From Gordionus sp. m RMFG-2023 (lineage: Eukaryota; Nematomorpha; Gordioida; Chordodea; Parachordodidae), in NCBI RefSeq assembly GCF_954871325.1, contig NC_088775.1:5567475-5631474 (forward strand): a DNA stretch of 64,000 bases. The letters are read 5' to 3'. The stretch's first letter is position 1. The number at the start of each line of letters is the position of its first letter. The notes below the pieces were generated by a model. That model saw nothing but the letters and a program-made list of their open reading frames with translations. It ran no database searches and was not told the DNA's origin. Shown piece after piece: positions 47,521 to 59,100 of this stretch. Made by a program: the position numbers and the translations under genes.

Positions 47521-49220
47521 TTATTTATTCAAACTGTTTCATTTCTAATATGGTCCATGCCGTGTATAATTATTTCTTCTAAATTTTTTTAGTATTTAAT
47601 CAATTTATATAAAATAATAAATTCGAATAAGAGTTTACATAGTGAGTGTTATGGCTATGACCAAATCAGCATCTATTATTTGTGTGGCTATGTAATTTAT
47701 AATTATTACTCCTGCTTCTGAGAGCATTGGATTACATAATTTAGATGAGAAATAATGTTCAACATTCTTGTAGTTTATATATCATTAATAATGCAAGATA
47801 ATCTTTTAGAAATGTAATATCTCACAATAACTATCTCTATTAGATATCTAGTATCATAATGTCGCCTAAGTCTAATAACCTAAATTTGTATTTTGTCTAT
47901 TTTTTATTAGGATAGACACTACCAAATTTATTTAAATCCGATATTCTGGGTTTGAATCCCAACTAAAATCATGTTTTTTTTATTTAAATTTGATGGTTCC
48001 GTCCTTGGGGGAATGATATATAAGAGGCCGAACTCGACCCTATGATTTCGTTATAATATATGTTAAATAATAAGGGTCTTATTATATATCAATAAATTTT
48101 GGTCGGTATTTAGCAAATAAAGTTGGTATTTATAAAATTGCTATATGTTGACTTGGAAATATCTAACATTAAGCCGTATAGTCTTATGATTTGGATTAGT
48201 CTTTGTATTATCCTTTTTAAGAATTATTGATTTGGTTAAACCTATAAATTTTCCTTTATTAGTCAATCCTATATAACATTGTCGAAAAAGTTAACACAAC
48301 GTTTTATTAGTTTAATAACCTTTTGTTAATGTAGGTTGCTAAGAATTATATTGCCCTGCGTGGTAAAAACCATTATCAATTGAGGTTCTTTAAACAAATT
48401 TATTTTATATTCGCAAACGAAAATATTTAATATTGTAATAGATGGATAAATCTTTGTATTAAAAATTATTATTTATAGAAATGTCTTGTATGTTTTACTA
48501 TTATTATTTGTAGGCATAATAAATGACAATGGAGGAAATTCAGAATAATTCAGTGTTTACAAATTTCAATCATATAAATATAATATATTAATAAACTTGC
48601 AGAAGGCCTGGAAATAGGGGATATGGGTGTGACGTCCCTTATAAAAATATTTTAGTGGAACCCCCTGAGATTGTAAAGGTTAGTGTTGCCTCTATAAATA
48701 GTTGGTTATCCAACACTTTTAAGATATAGACTATATACATGTTAAAAACATTTAAAATAACTTAAATTTTAGAAAAAATATATTGGTTTTATTTAAATAT
48801 ATTTAAATAATCGTTATTAAGATTATATGAATACGGATATTATTGAGATGACGAATTAGAATCAAGGAATAAAAGCTATATATTTCAAATTAAAACGAAC
48901 ATATTACTTAGAAGTGATCCGATGCGGAAGTAATATTTTATAAAAAAATTATTTCTCCCGTTAATATATAACTTCTTGTTAAAAGGAATCATTTGTTAGT
49001 TTCTATAAAAGTTTAATCATAGATAACTAAAAAAATTTTTAATAACTATATTTAAAAGATTTTTAATCATAGCAGGATAAAAAATTAAACGCAGTAAAAC
49101 ATGTCTATAGTTATAGAAATTAAGACGTAGAATGGTTGAATGTCACATTATTTAAATGTTTTTTATTTTTTATCTTATAATATTTTGCATTTGTGAAATA
49201 TTTTTAAACTATTATTTAAC
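47520..49220. other. Unduplicated centre, right part
   Basis: No gene recognised. A possible SINE-like B box (GGGTTTGAATCCC) lies near 47.95 kb, followed by a less AT-rich stretch to 48.05 kb. The remainder is AT-rich and has no counterpart elsewhere in the window. Confidence 0.35.
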
Positions 49221-49235
49221 ATACGAATCACTTAA

Positions 49236-50740
49236 TGTTAATCGGAAATGGAAGGAAAACATTGAATCTCAGATAAAAAACGTTTACTGATATAAATTAT
49301 GAGATAGATAGTACTAAAGAAATTATTAGATAGGATACCTCAACAAGTCCATTATTTTATTCGATATTTAATAAACCTCGCAATTACAATAAATTTCGTT
49401 TTATAAATTGCTAAAATATATAAAATAAAGATCATATTTAAAAAGATATATTGATTATTTCATATTTAAATAATATCCTCCAACATTTGCTTATGGTAAT
49501 CAAGTTGTAAAAGTGGGATTAACAAGGGGATTCATCCCAATATTTTATTGGCGGAATTAAATCCACTTTTAACGGGTTTATACTATTTTTTATATTATTT
49601 ATTTATTATGGGAAAGCGTGGAAGTTGGAGGTGGGGGAGTGGATATTGAATATTTATCTAGAGCCCCCCCCCCACTCCCCCATGACAACCTTTATGGTAT
49701 CACATATATCAATTACTCTATATATATCACTTTATATGAATATTTCAAAAAAATAATTCTAATATTAGAAAAAATTTTGAGGAATTTTCAATTTACGTGA
49801 CATTGAAATACGGTACTTCAATAAATTAATCTTATAATAGCTTATTTAAATTTAAAATGTATAAGTTTATTTACATAATTATAATTTTTTGGCTATAAAA
49901 TATTTTTTTACTTGGTGATACGTGATTTTTTAAATTATTTATCATCAAAATGATAGGATGAATTTATAATTAAATATTGATATAATGGAAATGTAAAGGA
50001 GAAATTTAATTTGTTTTCCTTATTTATTAATTAAAATAAGATTCCATGGTATAGACTATTGTAAAATGGGATATTATAAAAAATTTTTATAATTATATGA
50101 ATTTAATTCTATTTACAGGAGAAATCCATGATTACATTAAATTTCAGCATATACTCTACGATATATATACTGGAAAATCTTTTATTGTTATTTTATATAA
50201 AAACTTATTTACTAGATTTCTTATATAAATTAAAAAATATCTTAAATTTTATATTCTAACTTTATATTTTAATGGTCGTTTATTTATAATATATATTATC
50301 TATTTGTATATATTTTTTGCGGATATAGATTAAATATTTAAAGTATCAATATTTTGTAAAAGTTAGTTTATATTTTGTGGATATAATATTCAAATGTTTT
50401 TTATATGTAACTAACTTTTCCCGAAAGATATCTATATATATTTACTTATAAATTGTGATATAGATTCTTATTGTTTATTTAAATAAATATTTAATTCTTA
50501 TCTTACTCGGTTCTTATAGGTATTTTATACATGCTTACATTTCGGGCCTAATAAGACTTTACGAATTTCAACCTATAATAAATGATTTAAAATTTAAAGA
50601 TTCTGAAAACCACTTTCTCATTTGCCAAAACGATTTAGTATAAATAAAAAAATAACTATAATCTTTTATAATGTTTGAAATATTTTTTAAGAAATTCGAT
50701 GGATGAATGTTTAGCATGGAAAGAATTTCTCAAAAAAGTA
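49236..50740 (+). pseudogene. Remnant D': inverted partner of remnant D
   Basis: Mirror image of remnant D. An E16 trace lies at about 49.24-49.34 kb, an E17 trace near 49.80 kb (LKYGTS matches IEIRYS), and the 3' flank at 50.29-50.74 kb. Both carry the homopolymer G/C tract next to GAGCC. It starts the right arm of the inverted duplication. No complete exon remains. Confidence 0.6.
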
Positions 50741-51569
50741 ATAAATAATAATAGTCTAAGGACTTCTCTTTAGGTCATTATTTGGCAGAGATCATTTTAT
50801 ACAAGTTTTTTTAAAAAGACTAGCAGAAATTCTCTTAATTAAATTGTGGTGACCAGCGTATTTTGACATTAACCTCATTAGTAGGTAAAATTATTGTTAA
50901 AAGTTACCATTCAAAGAATGTAACGTCCTCTATTATTCAAAAAGTTGTCAAAAATTTTTTTTAAATTACATTATATTTTATATAATAGTTGAATTAAAAA
51001 TGTAGTTTTCCATATCTATATTTTCCTAATATTTTGAAATAATATCTCTTATATTTTAATATGGATAGACATAACAGAATTTTTCATCATAGCCTTGAAT
51101 CTATTTATTGCAAATATTGATGCTACAAGATCCGCTGAAAAATGGTAAAATTAATTGTTATCTCTAACTCTATAGCACGTTATATCGCTTTATAGAAAGG
51201 ACGGTACCGTGTAGGCCTCCAGAAAATTAAATCGAATAATAAAATATTCATATTCGATTCATATAAAATTTGCTTTGGTACATATACATTACTTGTATTA
51301 TTTAAATAAAATATTTGCCTCATTTAATTTGAACTTATTTCAGAGACTTGTTAAACAAGAATTTAGCATTAGATTTTCTTAATGAAGCAACCGCAAGTTT
51401 TTATTTTATTTTTTATGCATAACGTGCTATGTAGCCACCTTTTCTTGTTTATCAACTGGTAAGTATATCAAATACCATGGCCAGGGTAAAAAATATTGCA
51501 AACTAGTTAGAAAATGAGAGTAATGGTTAATCCACTGCAGCAAGTTAAAGTTAAGTAGTTCAAATTTAA

Positions 51570-51750
51570 AAGGAGCGTATATTTTAATAGGACATAGGAA
51601 TACTTGCACTATTTTGAAGGTGGGCCATTACTAATCCGATAGTTCTAGTTCGATCCTCGTAAAGATCATATTTTTTTCTGAAAACAGCTAGGTGGTTAGG
51701 CGCAGTAGGGGATAATATATCAGATATCATAGAAGCGTGATTAAGTGAGT
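51570..51750 (+). mobile_element. tRNA-derived SINE-like element upstream of copy C
   Basis: B-box-like AGTTCGATCCTCG followed by CAGCTAGGTGGTTAGGCGCA, matching the element at 20.7 kb in inverted orientation. Shared position relative to the gene, so older than the A/C split. Confidence 0.55.
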
Positions 51751-52877
51751 TATATTGAATTTTAGTAAAATTTGGTCATTATTTAGCAAATGGCTATTTT
51801 ATAAAAAACATATAAAGCAACAGCCCCCCCCCCCCACCTTCCAATTCTTATCATAAAGGTATTGTATAAAAATATAATTTTTTTTAAACACTATGTATTA
51901 GTAAATAACTTTTTACAAATAATTTTGAAATTCAAATTTTCAGCTAGAAAAGTGCAATCAAATTTATTTCTAAAATATATTTATTAACCCTTATAGATAA
52001 TCTAAAACTTTTCCCTTTAAAATATTGGAATTTTAAATCTGAATTCCAGATTTTTTATCATAAAATGGCAGCAGTCACGTAAGCAAAGGTGAGAACAGGG
52101 GACAAATCCCCCCTCCTGATCTTCACCTTAGAAGGTAAATAATTTATAATTTATTATCTAAAAAAAGATTGGAAACGGAAAATTTATCATATATATTGGG
52201 ACAGTTATTTTTATTAAAAAATTTAAAATAATATACTATATACATTAACAAATATATCTAAATTAAAAATATATATCTATAATTAAATTATATTGCAGTA
52301 ATTATGGTATATCAAATATTTGAACAAAAATGCTACATTTAATAACGCTCTTAATGTAATATAATTTTAGGCTATTTAAAATTAATACAAACATGCTCAA
52401 TATCTTAAAATAGTTTCAACTAGCAGCAAGGCTATATTTTTTAAATAAAATTTATATAAAGGTAGAATGTATAAGAAGTCACACTATTTCCTAATTATAT
52501 TGAATAAAGCATAAATTTTTTTTTAAAAAAAATTCAAATCAAAATTCAAATTAAATTCAAATGATTATCGTCCAAATAATTTTTTATTTGGTTTTGACCA
52601 TGCAAATAGGTAATCTTTATTTAATTTTTATAAGCTGGGTAATTAATGTCTTATTTAATAAATATTGTAAAAAAAGATTATAAGCTTATCTCGATGCATT
52701 TTATTTTATGATTTGTTATTTTCCTAATATTTACACGAATTTCTACAATTTATTATGATTTCCACGGTATATAACTAAGATCAAAATTTTAAAACGATAT
52801 TTTTTATTTGCCCTAATTTTCATAATAATTTTGATTTCATTAAAATATTTATATATTGTTATATGATTTGTTTTTAG

Positions 52878-53164
52878 AAATGTATAATCAATGGTCGCTG
52901 GCATATTTAGATGTACAAAGTGGGCATTTGGATTATATTACACAGCAAAATATGAATTTACCAGAAGAAAATGAGGAAAACTATTTACACTTAATATTAT
53001 ATCCCATGACAGATAATGTGTTGAGTTCTAACTTTTTCATTGAACATAAAGATGGCAGTCGGACGATCTACCCGGACCCAAGCGAGAATTACCAATCTTA
53101 TAAAGTGTATTACACGGACAAATTTGCGGGCATAATCGTTGAAGACAAAAAAGAAAAAATGATG
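52878..53164 (+). CDS. Copy C exon E1: propeptide
   Basis: Starts after TTTTTAG with AAATG. Reads [20 protein letters not shown] and ends about [11 protein letters not shown] at a weak GTTAAC donor. Residues upstream of this ATG in the open frame (MLYDLFLE) are judged intronic because the acceptor is shared with copy A. Confidence 0.6.
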
Positions 53165-56100
53165 GTTAACATATAATTTATTATTGAAGTTGCAGATTTT
53201 CCAAATTAAATATCATATTATAAAATAAATAGAATATGATATATCTAGTCTTAAATCAATAGAATTAGTTACGAATATTTTTTTTCGCCAATTTTTTGTT
53301 CAAACATGGCAAAACCAAACTAATTTAATATTTTTATCAATTTTTTAATTATGCAAATAAGAATAAATTTTATTTAAATTAAGAAATATTCAAAAATTTT
53401 ATATATATATAATAAGGGGCCTCATAAAAATGTCATTTTTGAAAACTTTCTAAACTCTACAAAAAATAATTCGATTATTTTTTGAATTAAATAAGCATTT
53501 CATTTATTAATATATGAAACTTAACATCTTGAATTTTTTTTTAATTTGATCAAAATGTTAAGTGACAAAATGAAAAAATGATATTATTATGTGTTCAGAG
53601 AAGGAAAAAAACAAGACCATCCAATATATATTTTGGAAAATCTACCAATTTTTTTATTGAAGCTTGAGTTATTCGTATCTTAGAATTTTCTTTCTTTTAT
53701 AGACATAATCAAATTACAAAAATAAATTAAAAAATTTGGAGATGTTAAGTTTTTTATATTCTTTAATAAATTAAGTAAATAAAAAAAACAAATGACAGGT
53801 TGAAGAGTTGGAAAGATTTCAAAGCGTGACATATTTGTATTACCCGGAATAATCAAAAGTTAAGCAAACTTAACTCGCCTTACCTCATGAGAGATATAAT
53901 CTTTAAATCTTGATTATTTGTTTGATTATCGATTGATTGCAAAAACCTTCGGATATTTGGTGGGTGTGAATGATTTCATTTTAAATATTACTATTTTTTA
54001 TTTGATAGAGAAGAATGTATAATTTATGTTTATTAAAAAAAAATTTTTTTAATCATAGCACGGAACCATCGAAATAGGAGATGAATCTTATTTGATTAGA
54101 GGTAGACCTTTCGTTAGAAATCGAAAAAATTTGTATAGCTTAAAACAACTATCCAAGACCCGTAATGTGCTACACAATGATCATCAAGATTATATAGAGA
54201 TTGACAACATGACAAAAGGTTTAAAACATTGTATATGCGCATTATACTATTTGTAAACGGATAAATATTTTAATTCCTTCGTTTAATATTCAATATTTAA
54301 GAGTAATATCTTTATCTTAGGAAATTAACCATGGTGTAAAAGAAGATCTTTTCCCCACTGAACACATTTTTTTTTACATAAAAATCTTAAAAAAACAAAT
54401 GTAAAAATCATATCAATTATCAAATTGGAAAAATTGCCTTCTTTAGTTTCAAGCTATCAAATGAAATAAAATTGTTAAAATCTTTTATAATATTTTAATT
54501 CAAGGTTATTACATATCAAATAGTCCAATCACTAAATTTTAAAAAATGATAAAAGAGGTGGTATATTTTCATAACGTAAATTAAGTGGATGAAACCATTT
54601 TTATATACTATATATCATCAATTCGTTAAGTTGCTTGACATTTGAATATTTATTTGCAATGAATTAGCTAACAAATCATTCAAAAAGGCCAAAAATTTTA
54701 GTCCCCTTTTTAATGGTCCATATTATGTGGAAGCTATGTTTTACGTAGATCCCTTAAATATGCCGATGACAAACGAAAATTTAATTTCAGCCGCTATTCA
54801 AGTAATAATTCCATATTATTAAATCATTTTTCTATCCTTTAATTCATGAATATTGAGAAATGAATATCAACAAGTTATTTTGATTCCAGAATCCGTTGAT
54901 TTTGGTTTGACAAAATACTCTCTATTTTTCTACAATAAAATATCTAGTTTGATTAGCCCTAATTTGTATTTTCATTTTGTATATTTATTTTATTTAGAAC
55001 CTTTTTTTAAATATTCCAAAATGAATTTTGAATGTGGAGCTTTAGTATTATAAAACGACTCGATTTGAGCCGATTTTTAAAAACGGCTAACTCAATATTT
55101 TATCCAGAAAAATATAACTCAAGCCTGAAGATTTTACTCATAGATTGTACAAAGGACATCTATTAGCGAAATCTGGAGCCTTAGGCAATATTTCTTTGGC
55201 TAAAATATTGAGTTAGCCGTTTTTTAAATAGGCTCAAAATGAGCCGTTTAGCAAAACTAGAGAGTTTATTCATTTAGAAAGAAATAAAGACTTATAAATA
55301 TTTTTTTTGTTTAGTAATATATAGAATAAATTGTGCTATAAAGTAAAGTCGTTACAAACTGCGTTACTTTCTTTGAGGATATGGAAGGCCATGAGTAACT
55401 CGTTTCTCTCTGGCTACTCATTATTTTTAAATTTTTTTTATAGATATTCTATATTATTATTTTTGCTCTTATTTAATAGATTCTCACCAATAAAAATAAA
55501 ATGGTGCCTTTTGAACAAAAAAAATCCACTGTTTATTTTTTCAATTGCATTTTGATTTTATCAAATAAGATACTCATAAAAAAAAATTGAGTATCATTTT
55601 TTTAGGGCAATCATTTAGAAAGTATTAAAAATTCCTTCTCAGTTTTTACTTCAATCTAAACCCTAAAATGTTTTTCCCAGTTTTAACAATTTTACAAATG
55701 GGGCACTCCAATTCTAAACGGAAGTTAAATTATATCATATAATAATACCATTTTATAAATAATATACTTATGTTTTAGGATGAAGATGATTTAACTCTGC
55801 CCAGATCTAATATTAAAGAGTTTTTACACAAATAAAGAAAATTAGGGCAACTTAGTCTGCATTTTATAATTAAATAATTTAAGTCCATCAGCTTATTTCT
55901 AAAAAATCATGTAAAAGTAATCAATTCAGATTAAATTATGATAAAGATAAATAGAAATTTTGATGAGAATCTGAAATGAGGATGCTTGAGAATATGATCC
56001 AATTAAAATTTTTTTTGAAAGTAAATATCCTTTTTAAATATTTTTAATAAATTCAGAATATTAAAATTTTTAATTATTAAATATTGAAACCCACCCATTT

Positions 56101-59100
56101 TCTGCGCCAGTTGTTACCACATCGAAAGCTTTGAGCTTTAGCGCTTTTGTTTATCTCATAAAATTTTTAAAATAAATTGTTGGACAATATAAATAAATAA
56201 ATTATTGCAAAAAAAACTTAATTTAATTTAAAAATCTGATGGATAATCAATATTTAATCGAAATTCATCCAATTCAATTCAAACGCTTCTAATATTCGTG
56301 ATTTTAAATCCACTGCACTTGGTGAATTAAAACATCTAGGATCTTCTGTAGGAGGACATGGGGCAATTTGCATCTTTTTTTAATCAACTTTTGACATCAT
56401 TCTTAAACTGAGGGACATCTTTGCTCTTCTTCCTTCAAGCAAGCTTTTTCCTGTGAAAAAATTTATTTGTTATACCAAGGATTCTATAAGCACACTGTCC
56501 AACACCGATTTTTAAATATCCTTTTCCATTCAAAATTTGAAAATGGAGGTGTTAACAGAAAAAATATCAAACCTTCAACGAAACTGCTTGGCCCCAAACT
56601 TCGCTCCCAACCAAATTCGGTGGAATTGGCATTGGATGTCTCTATGACTTAGCAATAACCTCTTTAGTATCGAGTATGTTATTTGTCAAAGCAAATATTC
56701 CAAAACCCATCATTCTAAAGAAGACTCTTCCTTGAGGCCATTAATATTTGAAAAACACGGATAAATCACAACCCATAGAGAGAAGGACTAGGACGTGCCG
56801 GTATTGATCGCTGCGTTTCTTATCTTGCATGTAATCTACTGACCGCACCCTATTCTTTTATCTGCTCAATGGTACTGAACATGAGTATCTCGAGGCCATT
56901 ATTTCAGTCAATCTTCAACCTTCCAACAACAATTATCCACGCCATCGGTATTCATCTAAACTGTTCCATCACCAACTCTCACATGTGTTTAGGTTTTAAC
57001 TAGTCAGTTGACATGAATGGAACATAGTTTACATAGTCGCTCTTGCAATGGTCGATTCATCAGACATACGCAATGTAATTCAATCAACCAAAGTGCATAA
57101 TGAGCTCAAATACCATCCATACTAGAACCCCAGGGTCTTTTTAGATCTGACGGTAAACTGACGAGATTAATCCCTTGGAGGAAAGGACAATTATTGGTAT
57201 GGGACTATTCATATATTGACCTTCTAACCAAGTACTTAACTTCAGACCTATAAGAACAACTTAAAATCTCCAAATACACTAAATTTCAAATGACTATTGT
57301 TTTCAGTGGCGTAGCTAGGAATTATTCTTAGAGGGGGTCCATACATATAAAAGCTGGGGGGCTTCGCCCTCCAGATTCCATTTAACGGGCCTGAGGCCTT
57401 TTTGCACGGCCCTCGGCCGGGTTTTTCTTACAAATCATAACTATATCTTCGATAATATATAATAAATATATTTTTTAAATGCATCAATAATATGCTATTA
57501 TAATTTAGTAGATTATTCTCAATGACTTTATAATAATACTATCCAGAATAATTTCAATAGTAATATAATATCCTTCCACAAACATCAAAACCAGAGAAAT
57601 ATAATTGATATAAAAACACTTTTAAGTCTTTTGAACGTATAATCTAAAAAAAATTTTGCTCTGGGAGGGGTCCAAACCCGAAAACCACCCTCGTAGCTAC
57701 GCCACTGATGTTTTATTCCTATTATTTTAACCACACTTATCACTTTCGGCAAACCCCCTAGCATTCAAAAATTTGGGGTCACGAATCATCAAACTCTCAG
57801 AAGAACAACGAGTGTGTTTTTTCTTCGATAAATGTTGGCCATAGATATTCTTAAAGAGAATCGCATCAGCTTTAATGATTGTCTACTAGCTAAAGAGCTA
57901 TTCCAGACCCTACTTCTTGTTTTTTCCTCGCTTTATACCATCTCCGGTTTTTATTGTTATTTTTTAAATTTTTTATACATATTTCTTTTTTCCCTTTTTA
58001 ATATAGATTATGTATCTTTTTTTTAAAAATATTTTATAAATTTTTTTTAGTAATATATAATGGTTTTTATATTTTAAACTATTTTTTCAAAATCATAGAA
58101 CACTTATTATAAAAGTATCTTTTAGTTCTTATTTTTACAAATATACTCTTAATAAATCATATTATGTCTGTAAATTTTAAAATAATTTTATAACATATTA
58201 TTTTTATATAATTTTATTTTTAATTATCTAGAAGGGGGAAACAAATTTATATATAATATTTCGTACTTTTTCGAGTAAGCTAGGTAACACGTTCCTTTTC
58301 ACAAGGTTAGAAGTAACGGTAAAATTTCTTTTTTGAAACGTAACGAAAAACGAGTTACTTTTTTGAATTAACATTTACAATATTAACAATGATTAATTTT
58401 AATTGAATAATTACTATTTTTTTATACAATTTTTTAAATAGGTTGATTACATTTTGAGGGATCCTACATTTCAAAGAGAAGCCCATTTTATTCTCAAAGG
58501 AATTAAACAATATGTAAATATTTTTAAGTTCCATAAATTCCATAAATTTTTTATTCTTAGAGTGGACCTGATATTAGAACAGAAGAGGATCTTGCTATAT
58601 TTTGCCAATACACTGCCGACGCTCGTGCTAACAAGGAGGAAGATGTTTCTTACTTGATTTCGGCGTATAATTAATTTAATTTTTTTGTTTAGCGCGTTAA
58701 TAAGATTTTTTTGAACAATTCATTGTTTGATAGAAATGTTGAATCCTTTTTTCAAAATCAGTGTCTTAAAATTATCTAAAAAAATTTTGAACAAAAATCT
58801 TTGAAGTTATTTGTATATATATTTTTATAAACTATATGGTGATTGCCAATTGCCTTGTTATTTTGTTACAAATCAAAATTCGTTTAAGATGTCGAAACTT
58901 ATTTATCTCATCATATCTCTCATTCAAATTTCATTCTAAAGGACAATAGTCAGCTTAATTAATACCATGAGCAGAAGAATAATAGTTTCTTCATTATCAT
59001 TTAGAATCGATGTTCTAAACTTTAAGTGTAGTATTTCATAAATATATTAATTGCAGAGATTGAAACCGAAATCGGTACCCTACGACCCGGAAAAATCTAG

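Larger units (their letters stand above)
42640..51600. repeat. Core of the large inverted duplication (palindromic axis near 47.2 kb)
   Basis: Left-arm landmarks recur inverted on the right: TTTCGGTAAAAATTGG (44.04 kb) against AACTTTTCCCGAAA (50.41 kb); GGAGATGGGGGGCTCTAGA (44.72 kb) against TCTAGAGCCCC (49.65 kb); the E16 trace at 45.15 kb against 49.28 kb; CAGCGGATC (43.70 kb) against GATCCGCTG (51.13 kb). Further out, B and C exons mirror each other. About 4 kb in the middle (45.25-49.22 kb) is not duplicated. Confidence 0.75.
55332..58382 (+). mobile_element. hAT DNA transposon remnant in copy C intron 3, with two nested insertions
   Basis: Inverted counterpart. Begins GTGCTATAAAGTAAAGTCG at 55332; the far end has GTAACGAAAAACGAGTTAC near 58.34 kb. 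Holds the same retroelement fragment as copy B (about 56.3-57.9 kb), which is itself interrupted by a hAT-type MITE at 57304-57707. Confidence 0.72.

Noticed and set aside
49618-49800. 60-residue plus-strand frame beginning in a G-rich stretch
   Set aside because: It is part of the inverted block of remnant D' and includes a homopolymer C-tract. The matching place in D (near 44.7 kb) is not coding.
58454-58657. 67-residue plus-strand frame (and its minus-strand twin at 37555-37758) as complete small genes
   Set aside because: They are exons E4 and E5 of copies C and B read through the 47-bp intron. The real borders are TAT|GTAAAT and CTTAG|AGTGG.
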